Made by a program: the position numbers and the translations under genes
Source: Diogma glabrata
Lineage: Eukaryota; Arthropoda; Insecta; Diptera; Cylindrotomidae
Assembly (NCBI GenBank): GCA_963693315.1
Contig: OY856187.1
Location: 425,629,492 to 425,693,491 of the forward strand
Reading direction: 5' to 3'
DNA length: 64,000 nt
The notes under the pieces: generated by a model
Database searches by the model: none
Seen by the model: the letters and a program-made list of their open reading frames with translations, nothing else
What the model was told of the DNA's origin: nothing
Part shown: positions 41,501-50,575 of the stretch, in pieces
Layout: every line of letters begins with the position of its first letter
Numbering within the stretch: position 1 is the stretch's first letter

Positions 41501-44500
41501 ACTATGATAAAACCAAACATATGAATGTTTCAAGAGAGGCTGAGAAGAAAGATTTGATGTGCGGTGATGAAAGAATTGGGGGAGTTGAATCTTTTAAATA
41601 TTTGGGATCCATGCTTGACTCAAACAACAGCATACTTACAGATATAAAAGCTCGAACCGCTACAGGTAATCGAACTTTCTACTCAATTAAAGCTTAGATC
41701 ACCATATGTATCCACTAACACCAAACTTAAGTTATACAAGACGTTGATTAGACCGGTAGTGATGTATGGGTCACAAACGTGGACAAATCGGACTTACACA
41801 AAAGGACGAATCGCATTTATCTGTATTTGAGCGGAAGATCTTACGCTACATATTTGGTGAACTTAAGACAGACGATGGAGAGTACAGAACGCGATATAAC
41901 GTTGAGATCAGAGACCTTCTTGAGGGTCCAGATATAATAGGTTGTATCCGTTCCAACAGGATTCCTTGGTTTGGGCATGTTCTACGAGCCGATTCACAGT
42001 CTGGAATGATTAGGAAAATGTACGTTAGTACCCCATGGAGTGGGCGACCGCGAGGTAGACCACGACTGCAATGGGAGACGGACGTAATAAACGACCTTAA
42101 AAAAATCGGCTGCCATTCGAAGCTGATTAGCCTGGCAACGCTCCTGCATGGAGCATGAACGCCGTAAAAAAAAGGGGGTGGAAAAGAGAAGGGGTGAAAA
42201 CACTATTTAAAATGTGGTCAAGTGGGGTGTCATTTGAAAGAGCACCTAATTTAGAAAACAAATAAATTTTTTTATAATTTTGCGTGCGATGCACAGTTTT
42301 TGAGTTGTTGTTAAAAAAGTGCGACTTTCAGACAGTTTCCCACCCTACGTTTCAACAATGATTGACAGAAAAATTTGTAAAAATTCAGAGTTAGGAAATT
42401 TGTTAAATTTTGTATGAAAACTATAGCGAAGTCTCAAATAATTATATTTCTGTGTGCTTGGGGACCGGGGTAGAGAGGGTGAAGAAACCTGTTTTGAAAA
42501 AAAAAAAAAAAAGGTTTTTCACCCTCTCTACTCTTGTCATTTGAAAGAGCACCTAATTTAGAATTCGTTGCAATTTTTTTTAGAATTTTGCGGTGCCCAG
42601 TTTTTGAGTTATATTAAAAAAAGTGCAAAATTCAGACGGTTCCCCCCCCATACGTTTTGACATTGATTCACAGAAAAATTTGTAAAATTTTAGAGTTAGG
42701 AAATTTTTTAAATTTTGTATGAAAACTATAGCGAAGTCTCCAATAATTATATTTTTGTGTATTTAGGGAACCGGGGTAGAGAGGGTAAAAAAACTTTTTT
42801 GACCCAAGCGAGTGGGGGTGTCATTTGAAAGAACACTTTATTTAAAAATTATTGCAATTTTTTTTTAGAAATTTTGGGTGCACGTTTTTGAGTTATGGAC
42901 AAGAAAGTGCAAAATTCAGATCGTTCCGCCCCCTACGTTTAGACGATGATTGACAGAAAAATTTGAAAAAAATCACAGAGATAGGAAGATTGGTAAATTT
43001 TGAATGAAAATCATAGCGAAGACTTTGTTTAGGGGATGGGTGTGGGGAGAGTAAAAACAACATTTTTGACCCAAATGAGTGTGGTTTCATATGAAGGAGT
43101 ACATAATTTAAGAAACATTACAATTTTTTTTACAATTTTGCAATGCATAGTTTTTGTGTTATTGGAAAAAAAATATTTTTAGTATGTAACCTCTCCACCC
43201 CCCTAATTTCAACACTTGATTGACCGAAAAAATAATCAAATTTAATCCATTTACAAGCTGGTGTAATTGAATTTTTCTTAAGTTACCAAAAACATCTATG
43301 AATAAGATTTAACCTGAATTAACATTTTTTTTTGCCATTTTTGATCAATGTAGATTTGATTGTAATTTACTATTGACATTTACAATTTAAAATTCATTTT
43401 GTTATGCGTCTATGGTCTGGAAATATAAGGACATTACAACACAACTTTTTGTCAATAATTTTTAATATTGTGTTCTTTTACATCCACGGAACCCTTGACG
43501 AGCGAACTTTTTTCGCACTTGTCTGACTTTTTTATTGTTTGAATGAAAAATAAGAAAAAAATATAAATTTAAAATATAACGAAACTCAATAATTAAGTAA
43601 CTAATATCGACACATCTACCTCATAATATTTAACACGAGCCTGATTAAAAAAAATATAAAAACATTAACAAAATGACCTTACTGTTAAAAATTCATTCCA
43701 AAAAATAATGACACATAATCGAATTGTATCGTATACTTGCCGAAAGTAATATTCGTTTGCCTTTATTATTTGATTGCTGTTTGAATTCTTCTTATTTTTA
43801 TTATTGTTTGATGCAATTGTCTGAATGTGTGTGTTTAAAGCAAGGTACAGACCTACAATCAAATTGACAATCAATCGAAAACGAAAATAAACGAAATAAA
43901 ATTTAGGGGATTTTTACATTAAAATTTTATTTCGTTTATTTTCGTTTTCAATTGATTGTCAATTTGATTGTAGGTCTGTAGCTTGCTTAAGGTTTAAAAT
44001 CAGAGTATAGTATGATAGATGTGAATATATGTGGTTTTGTGTTACTTATTATATCGCGCCTAAAGAAGTTTTACCTCAAAAATAATTATACTATACAATT
44101 TTGGTCTTCGGTCATGACTCCCATAGAGCTTGAAATTATGTCTAAGACTCCACTCCAACTACCAACTTTGCCCGAATCAATAGTCTCGAGTGCTTTCAAT
44201 CCACAAAAATTTAAAAAAAGCGTCCACCCATACCTCAAGACGCATGTTGTTGTGGGACCTACGTCTTAAAAGGTATCTATGTGTTGTTGTGACACATTTT
44301 GTAATTCCTACTACACAACACTTCTTATTAAAAAAAAAAAAAAAAAAAAAAGACTAAATATTTAATTATTGAAATACTATTTCCTTCATTAAAATATTGC
44401 AACACTACCTTTTAATTTATCGATAATTTAATCATACCAAATATCTCATTATAATGTAATTAATTTTAATTTTATTTATATCATTTCAGCTTTTGAAACA

Positions 44501-45056
44501 CTTAAAAAAGGATGCAAAGTTATCCAAATGTCCACGTTGTAGTCGATCCTGTGAAATTTTATCACCATCAGTACCACACTCCACAATTTCTTGCAGAAAA
44601 ATCACAAAATCGCCACGGAAATGTTTATTCACATCAACGGATAATGTTACAATAAAAAAATTACGAAAATCGTCTTCATTTCCTAAACACGCTGATAAAA
44701 ATTTTGAACCCAAATCGTTACGATCAAACTCAGTATGCCTGCCAACTAACAATAAAACAAGAACCGAAAACTTATCTCTAAATCAAAATATTTTCGATGT
44801 AACTTCGTCAATGTTCTTAAACATTGTAGATAATGATAATAGTATAGACACTAGTCCTGTTAGAACATCTGATGTAGGGCTTTGTAAGCGATGTGGTTTT
44901 TCATTTTGTCCGAAATGTATGTTTGAACATAAACCGAATCACGCGTGTTTAGAACTTGGAGCGTACTCACCTAAGCATGACGATGAAAAACCAATAAGAA
45001 TTTCAATTGCTGCTTCAAAACAAAGTAGAAAAAATTTAAAACGTCTTTGTAATTAA
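32509..45056 (+). CDS. EMI1/Rca1-type F-box APC/C inhibitor, 10-kb intron
   Basis: EMI1 (FBXO5) and fly Rca1 block the anaphase-promoting complex so that cyclins can build up. Exon 1 is 32509-34476 and exon 2 is 44490-45056, joined in phase 0, giving 844 residues. DSGYAS at 34-39 fits the DSGxxS degron read by beta-TrCP after Plk1 phosphorylation. The F-box lies near 541-585 (LDIILNNLSGEDLLKVCMVS). Exon 2 carries the zinc-binding region: CPRC at 670-673, then LCKRCGFSFCPKC from about 786 and a following H-x-C. The C terminus ends SRKNLKRLCN, resembling the LRRL tail that binds the APC/C. The protein is about twice as long as EMI1 or Rca1, mostly from low-complexity sequence with many SP/TP sites before the F-box. 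AATAAA lies at 45356-45361. Confidence 0.88.
34477..34959 (+). other. First part of the EMI1 intron, no element recognised
   Basis: The intron begins GTGAGC at 34477. If it were retained, the frame would continue to a stop at 34521 and give a 670-residue protein without the zinc-binding region. I see no other structure here. Confidence 0.5.
34960..35112. repeat. Foldback element in the EMI1 intron
   Basis: The ends GAATTCTTTTCGA and ACCGAACAAATTCGG on the left, and the inverted CCGAAATTTGTTCG and TCGAAAAGAATTC on the right, form arms of about 32 bp with few mismatches. They enclose about 88 bp. It is MITE-like; no second copy was found in the window. Confidence 0.6.
35113..35489. other. Intron sequence, nothing recognised
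   Basis: There is no gene or repeat that I can support between the foldback and the antisense LINE. Confidence 0.35.
37374..37416. repeat. 31-bp tandem duplication split by an insertion
   Basis: A 31-bp unit starting CCAACTATATTTGGAG is followed by the first 12 bp of a second copy up to 37416. The rest of that second copy resumes at 38077. The interruption is exactly the element at 37417-38076. Confidence 0.75.
37417..38076. mobile_element. 660-bp DNA element nested in the antisense LINE
   Basis: The ends are 23-bp inverted repeats beginning GAATCGGTCATTTCAAAAAC. ATTT lies on both sides (37413-37416 and 38077-38080), as expected for a 4-bp target duplication. The interior has no transposase that I can recognise. 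It interrupts a duplicated stretch of the LINE, so it arrived after both the LINE and the duplication. Confidence 0.75.
38600..39020. repeat. Degenerate tandem repeat, about 65-bp unit
   Basis: Around six units share CAAAATTCTAAAAATATTGC, AAAAATTATAACAAAATC and AAAAATTGAAACTTTTTT. They run directly into the 142-152 bp repeats at 39020-39495. Confidence 0.75.
39020..39495. repeat. Tandem repeat, 142-152 bp unit
   Basis: Copies start near 39029, 39181, 39325 and 39468 with a GACACACTTGACAAC-like block, then TTTTTTTGACAAACTTATAA, TCATGTCATACAAATAATTA and an AAAAAATTGNGTAAAAAAAT block. The last unit passes into the dispersed repeat at 39500-39870. Confidence 0.8.
39500..39870 (-). repeat. Dispersed repeat, inverted copy of 23864-24340
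   Basis: On the minus strand it reads through the same blocks as 23864-24340, including the GTGGGGGTAAGAATTTCACT and GGTCCTAAAACGTCGAGAAA segments seen here on the plus strand. Together with the adjoining tandem units it may be one element whose GTGTGTCAAAA motif was amplified. Confidence 0.7.
39975..43530 (+). mobile_element. RTE-like LINE inside a tandem-repeat array
   Basis: The left edge AGGGTTCCG...CGGAACAC (39975-40000) and the right edge CACGGAACCCTTGACGAGCG (from 43485) frame the unit. Between 40470 and 42158 broken frames encode an RTE/BovB-like reverse transcriptase: NKAPGIDDITSEM, then DSGLRQGDAISPILFNLALE and AYADDVVILGR, then MYGSQTW and the C-terminal WFGHVLRADS, SGRPRGRPRLQWETDV. 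Stops at about 40798 and 41110 and frame changes inactivate it. 42195-43240 is a tandem array with 266-306 bp steps, each unit starting near GTCATTTGAAAGAGCACC. A related unit (GTATCATATGAAAGGGCTTC) lies before the coding part at 40210, so the RT seems set into the array. Confidence 0.75.
42195..43240. repeat. Tandem array of 266-306 bp units
   Basis: Units begin near 42229, 42535, 42819 and 43085. Shared blocks are GTCATTTGAAAGAGCACC, CAATTTTTTTTAGAATTTTG, GTTTTTGAGTTAT, AAAGTGCAAAATTCAGA, a pyrimidine-rich CCCCCC stretch, TTGACAGAAAAATTTG, GAAAACTATAGCGAAGTCTC and ACCGGGGTAGAGAGGGT. The fourth unit is partial. This is the 3' part of the RTE-like element. Confidence 0.85.
43838..43988. repeat. 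151-bp hairpin in the EMI1 intron
   Basis: The arms run inward from AAGCAAGGTACAGACCTACA on the left and its inverted form TGTAGGTCTGTAGCTTGCTT on the right. They are about 65 bp each, with a short AT-rich loop centred near 43915 and very few mismatches. A transcript across it, such as the EMI1 pre-mRNA, would form a strong hairpin. It is MITE-like; no other copy was seen. Confidence 0.8.
44000..44351 (+). repeat. 5'-truncated LINE tail with poly-A (tail family 1)
   Basis: The frame at 44012-44269 ends in FNPQKFKKSVHPYLKTHVVV, typical of the C-terminal end of a LINE reverse transcriptase. A 3' UTR with GTATCTATGTGTTGTTGTGA follows, then an A run of about 20 bases to 44351. The EMI1 acceptor lies only 138 bp further on. 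Confidence 0.75.
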
Positions 45057-45429
45057 TTGATCAATTTTATTTGTTTTTATTTATTTTGTTTCTGTATTTT
45101 TTAGTTTGTATCACTTTCATAATTTTCACAAGTTCGTCGGTTATTTTATATTTCTGATGTGTCCCATATTTTTTTGTTAAAACAATAATTTAAACCCAGT
45201 GAACTCTATATTTTTGCGTATGTTAGATTTTAATTTATTTTTGTTTGTACATTTCTGTGTTTAGTTTTATGGTTACGACGGATAGTGTAAAATTTTATTT
45301 CAATGAAAGTGGTTACGTTTATTTGTAAGTTTTTGATTAACAATTTTTTCACCTGAATAAACTATTGATATTTTTATAAAAAATTTGAAGATTTTGGGTC
45401 AATTATTTCAACATAGAAGGTCTGTAATG
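45057..45429 (+). other. 3' UTR of the EMI1-like gene
   Basis: The T-rich sequence after the stop contains AATAAA at 45356-45361, the best polyadenylation signal. I see no other feature. Confidence 0.6.
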
Positions 45430-45723
45430 ATCGTAACAGTAAATTTGCTTTTTATCTCTTATTTTATTTTTATTTTCCCTATCCTATCATGAAATATTGG
45501 CCTATGTCATATTTTATATGTGATAGGATTTATAGTTTAGTTGTCCATTATTTAACAAAAAATATTAAAAAAACAAAAAAAAACAGATTTGCGTCCATTA
45601 ACATCCTTAGAACGCATGTTGTTGTGGGACCTTGGTCTTAAAAGGTTTTTATGTGTTGTTGTAACACATATTGTAATGCCTACTACACATCACATTTTAT
45701 TAAAAAAAAAAAAAAAAAAAAAA
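45430..45723 (+). repeat. LINE tail with poly-A (tail family 1)
   Basis: It contains the CCTATCATGAAATATTGGCC and TTTATATGTGATAGGATTTA blocks, GTGTTGTTGTAACACATATT and a terminal A run (about 45702-45723). Of the tail fragments in this window it is the longest continuous copy of the region upstream of the tail. Confidence 0.75.
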
Positions 45724-46012
45724 ATAATGATTAGTTCAATGTACGACTTTATTCTAGATTAAAAGTATAGAGAAAACATTCATTAAACTCGAAAGAATTA
45801 CTTTGCTTTTTATGATTTGATAGAGTAATAGTTTGAATTTAATTATTTTAGATTTTTTAGTAATTAACAAATAAGACAGCCGTTAACAATCTAGTCATCG
45901 AAAAGGAAAGACAAATTACGTTTAGTTATTTTCGTGCTGCTTCTGTTTCTTTTTTGTAATATTTTATATGTACTCTATACATTTTGTATGCCCTCTATAA
46001 AAGGTTTTGATT

Positions 46013-46735
46013 TTAAAAATTGAATGTACTCACGTGTAGGATATTTTCGCATCGCGCATCGATGTTCAGGTGAGATTGCCACCGATCGTGATGTGCGTTC
46101 ACATCTCCGAGAATAAGACAATTGTTATTACTACGTAAATGTTCAATGTTAAGTTCATAACCTGTATCATCTGCACTCACTGGTGGTATGTAAATATTGA
46201 CTAGTGTTATCTCCGTGTTACCAGACTTTATTATAATGCTCAATTGTGCAAGATGTACATCATTTGTTGCTGGTAGGGTGGTTGTACGGTAGATAACGCT
46301 TTTATGTATGATAAAGGCAAGACCATGACCTCTGTCCTTGTCTCTGTTCAGTTTTATAATTTTAAAATCGCTAATACTATCACTAATTTTAGACTTATTA
46401 TTTAATTTGGTCTCTTGGAAAACCGCGACTAGAATATTATTATCGCACATAACGTTTATCATATCCTCTATCTTGTTTGTTAGACCGTTGCAGTTGAGTT
46501 GCATTATTTTCACATCATTTGGAGTACCATGTGTATGGCTGCGTGTAGGTTTGTTGACTAGATACTTGAAAGCAAGGTGCTGTGAAAGTCGGACTCCATT
46601 GCTTGTGTGTGTATAGACCTGAACACTTTTTGAGGTAACACCATTCTTTACGAGTACTCTACGGACGTTGACCCGACCATCTTGAGACGCTCACACAAGA
46701 TAATCACATTAAGCCGCTCAACCTGGTAAAATCAG
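46013..46735 (-). pseudogene. LINE endonuclease segment, inverted 5' part
   Basis: The frame 46013-46513 (minus) opens MKIMQLNCNGLTNKIEDMIN and has VAVFQETKLNN, GHGLAFIIHKSV, LVNIYIPP and CLILGDVNAHHDRWQS. These are the apurinic-type endonuclease motifs of a Jockey-like LINE. Sequence to 46735 looks like the end of the preceding ORF1. The endonuclease is cut off before its SDH motif, so it is inactive. The matching RT part follows at 46880-48560 on the opposite strand. Confidence 0.8.
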
Positions 46736-46879
46736 AGAAGAAAACATTCATCAATTTTAACAAACCTGACTGGGTAAATTTTACCAAATTTCATTTTCAG
46801 TAAAACTCAGTAAACTAATTTAACGTTTTTCAGTTAAACTAATTTAACGTTCAGTAAACTAATTTAATGACTAACTAAA
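46736..46879. repeat. Junction with short AT-rich repeats
   Basis: A unit like CAGTNAACTAATTTAACGTT occurs about three times between 46800 and 46870. The patch separates the inverted endonuclease part from the RT part. Confidence 0.6.
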
Positions 46880-48560
46880 AATTCAGATACTTTCGAAAAC
46901 TCAAAGATGACAGCACTGAGAATATCAGTTTTACAAATGTTGAAGTTGAGACGGCAATTAGAAAAATCAAACTATCAATAGCATTTGGACCCGACGGCAT
47001 ATCAGCTATCATGCTAAAACACATTGGACCCAAGGGAGTGAACTCCCTCACTAAAACACTAAATACACCACGAAATACGCTCCAGATACCGAATGTTTGG
47101 AAAACGACTAAAATATGCCCTATGGTGAAACCCGGTCTGAAATCCCTCACCAGCATGGCTTCCGCAAAGGACACAGCACAACCACCGCCCTTAACAAAAT
47201 CCAAAACCAAATCAGCGATGGTCTAAACCAGAAACAACCATGTGCAAGAACAATCCTTGTCGCACCAGATCTAATAAAAGCGTTTGACACAGTGTCGCAC
47301 GGCGCCCTACTAAACGACATCCTGAATACCAACTTGCCGGGCATAATAAAACGTTGGTTATGTAACTACTTAAGAAGTCGCCAAACATACGTGGATTTCA
47401 GAAATACGAGAACACTCAGAAAAGGGGTACCACAAGGCTGAGTTTTCTCCATCACTTTTCAACATCTACCTAAGCAGATTACCTGCTCCACCAGAAGGTA
47501 TAACCATCATATCATATGCTGACGACTGTACGGTCCTTGCCACAGAAAGCAATTTGGAACAACTCACTGAAATGTTGAACAAATACCTTAACTCCTCTCA
47601 ATGAATGGTTTAGAAGCAGAAAGCTGATACCATCGTCAGAAAAATCCACTATCACTCTTTTCACTACAGTTAACAATCCGACATTGCTGGGAGTGACATT
47701 TGACCCACTGCTAAGGTTCAATGCCCACGCACAACAGGTAAATACGAGGCTGAAAAGAAGAAACAATGCATTGAAAGCGCTAGTTGGAAGTTCATACGGT
47801 AAAGACCAAAACACAACTATCACAACTTACCAAGCCATAGGCAGAGCTATTCTAAACTACGTAGCACCAATATGGACCCCTCAAGTTTCTGATACACACT
47901 GGAAGAAAATGCAAACCTCACAAAACGCAGCTTTGAGAACCGTCACTGGATGACACCTTATGGCTTATAGAGACCACCTAAATGAGGAATGTAATATATT
48001 GCCGCTCCGTGAACACAATGAGATCCTATCTAAACAATGCATATGGTTCTGTCACAAAGAGCAACATCCATGCAATGACATCCTGTTAATGGCGTCACCA
48101 CCTAGAACCATAAGGAAAACTGCTAAGCTCTTTCAAGCCGATGTTAGAGAAGATCCCAAAAATAGGAGTATCGATAAGCTTACATACAGAAGTGATTTAA
48201 AAAGGCTTCATACTAAGTCGGTAGAAGAAACAATAAACATCTATGTTCATAATCGAGTTCTGAATGAAAAACCAACACAAGTCGCTGCCTCGCAGCACTA
48301 GTGCATTCTGGCGCAACTAAGATGTGGTTGGTCACGATTATTAAATCATTGCATGAACCGAATCTACCCCCAAATTATTAACAAGTGTCCCGCATGTGAA
48401 GGCACTCCACATGATGTTGACCACCTATTTACATGTCCAGAGAATGCGACGAACCTGCCGAAGATGGATTTGTGGTATCGCCCAAGGGCCGTAGCAGAGC
48501 TTCTGAATTTAGAAACGGGATCGAACGGGTAGCACTTTATCAACGTCGCTACAACAACAT
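46880..48560 (+). pseudogene. Jockey-like LINE reverse transcriptase, broken
   Basis: Pieces in several frames give RKIKLSIAFGPDGISAIMLK, QHGFRKGHSTTTALNKI, FDTVSHGALLNDIL, KGVPQG followed by a stop, SPSLFNIYLSRLP and ISYADDCTVLATE with the intact active-site ADD. Then follow LLGVTFDPLLRFNAHAQQ, YQAIGRAILNYVAPIWTPQV and the C-terminal CPACEGTPHDVDHLFTCP. Four or more frame breaks inactivate it. The 3' end is near 48560. Confidence 0.85.
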
Positions 48561-48939
48561 CAACAACGTGTGTGATAAACTATATTTTTTGGTGTTATAA
48601 ACATGTAAGAGGAAGATTACGCAGAAGGATCAGTAATTGTTGATCTTTGATTTAATTTTTGATCCACGGGCGTGACAACCCAGCATACTCTAGTCCCTGC
48701 TATTGACATATGAGTTAACGTCATATATCACATACCGCAAAATCAGTGAGATATTACTAGCCAAGGTGATATCTTAGAGGTGCTGGCGGATGAACTCTAT
48801 TCAGTTAACGGTAGTACCCTCACTCTTAGTTGGAATATTCCTTGATGATGCCAGACTGTAGCTTGCTCGAAGAAATGAACCGCCATATAACTAAATCTGG
48901 GCTTTAATAATTGAGAAAGAGAATGCGTCATATGATGTT
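48561..48939. other. Spacer between two facing LINE copies
   Basis: The stretch lies between the 3' ends of the plus-strand and minus-strand Jockey-like copies and includes parts of their UTRs. I see no gene. Confidence 0.4.
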
Positions 48940-50375
48940 GTTGTTGTAGCGACGGGGGTGCTACTCCTCCGGCTCCATGTACAGATTCAGGAACTCTGCT
49001 ACTGCCCTTGGGCGGTACCACAAATCTTTCTTCGACAGGTAGTTATTATTCATGTAGTTATTTAAGATGCGTGATCAGCCGGATCTTAACTACGCTAGAA
49101 TGGATCTGGTGCTGTGCGGTAGTTTGACCTCTTCTCCAGCGACCTGTGGTGATTTGGTATGGAGAACTCGGTTTTGGGCGTAGTTCCTTATTGTCTTCTC
49201 AATAACTTTGGTGTAAAGACCGTTTTATACTTAAGCTCGTCCGTCAATGTGGCTTGGTTGTTTCTTACATAATTTTAGAAGCACTTCGCGGTTCTCCTTA
49301 TGTCTCTAGGTGGTGTATTCGTGGATAAGGTATCATTGCATGAATGTTGCTCTTTGTGACAGACTCATAGATATTGTTTTGTGAGTATTTCATTATGTTG
49401 ACGGACCGGGAATATGCTACATTCCTCGTGCAGGTGATCTCGGTAAGCCATCAAATGACATTCTGTTGCTGTTCGCAAGGCTGCGTTTTGTGGTATTTGT
49501 AATTTATTCCAGTGTGTCAGCGACTTGAGGTGTCCATATGGGTGCAGCGTAATTTAAAATAGATCTTCCTATTGCTTTGTATGTTGTAATGGTTGTGTTT
49601 TTATCTTTGCCCCATGAACTACCCGCTAGTGCTTTCAATGCATTGTTCCTGTTTTTCAATCTCGAGTTTTCCTGCTGAGCATGAGAATTAAATTTAAGTA
49701 GTGGGTCGAATGTGACCCGCAACAGTCGGCGTTTTGACCGTGGGAATAAGTATGTTGTCAATGCAGATATTAAGTGTTGTATTCACTATTCACCTCCTTC
49801 GTCCATGTGGTGAAAAGTGTAGAAGTGGACTTTCAGTGGACAGTATCAATTTTATGGTTTGAAACCATTCATATAGACTGTTGACGAGACTTCAATCTCG
49901 AGTTTTCCTGCTGAGCATGAGAATTAAATTTAAGTAGTGGGTCGAATGTGACCCGCAACAGTCGGCGTTTTGACCGTGGGAATAAGTATGTTGTCAATGC
50001 AGATATTAAGTGTTGTATTCACTATTCACCTCCTTCGTCCATGTGGTGAAAAGTGTAGAAGTGGACTTTCAGTGGACAGTATCAATTTTATGGTTTGAAA
50101 CCATTCATATAGACTGTTGAGTGTAGGTGTTCAGAACATTACTGACTTGTTCCAGGTTGTTTCCTGTTGCAAGCACCGTGCAATCGTCTGCATATGACGT
50201 GATGGTTATTCCTTCTGCGGTGGGGCAGATAAGTTGCTCAGGTATAGATTGAACAATGAAGGTGAGAGGAATCCACCTTGTGGAAATCCTTGTCTGAGCA
50301 CTCTCATCTTAGATTTGCAGTTACGGAACTCAACGTTTGTTTTCCGGCCGCTTAGGTAGTTGCACAACTAAGGAA
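48940..50375 (-). pseudogene. Second Jockey-like LINE copy, minus strand
   Basis: On the minus strand it encodes SGRKTNVEFRNC, a degenerate GFPQGGFLSPSLFNLYLS and a YADDC-like box (around 50160-50375). LLRVTFDPLLKFNSHAQQ, GSSWGKDKNTTITTYKAIGR and NYAAPIWTPQVAD follow (49504-49761), ending with the WYRPRAVAEFLNL block near 48980-49020. It faces the 46880-48560 copy tail to tail, making a large imperfect inverted repeat. It contains the exact duplication at 49655-50120. Confidence 0.85.
49655..50120. repeat. Exact 230-bp direct duplication, 6-bp spacer
   Basis: 49655-49884 and 49891-50120 read the same base for base, separated by CGAGAC. The duplicated segment covers part of the LINE reverse transcriptase. 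Such identity inside an otherwise decayed element means a late duplication or an assembly artefact. Confidence 0.9.
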
Positions 50376-50417
50376 TATGCTACTAGCTGGATATGCCACT
50401 ATCCGTAATATGCCACT

Positions 50418-50575
50418 AACTGTCATAAAATATTGGCCTATGTCGTATTTTATTATGTGATATTTACTGATTGGTTCTCCATTCTTTCAAATAAATCAAA
50501 AACAAACAAAAAACAAAACAAAGAAATTTGCGTTCGTGAACTAGGCCTTAAAAGTATTTAATTATAAGTAGGCTT
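50418..50575 (+). repeat. Tail-family-1 LINE fragment
   Basis: It has the CATAAAATATTGGCCTATGT, ATGTGATATTTACTGATTGG and TTTGCGTTCGTGAACTAGG blocks of the family and then loses similarity. There is no poly-A run. Confidence 0.65.
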
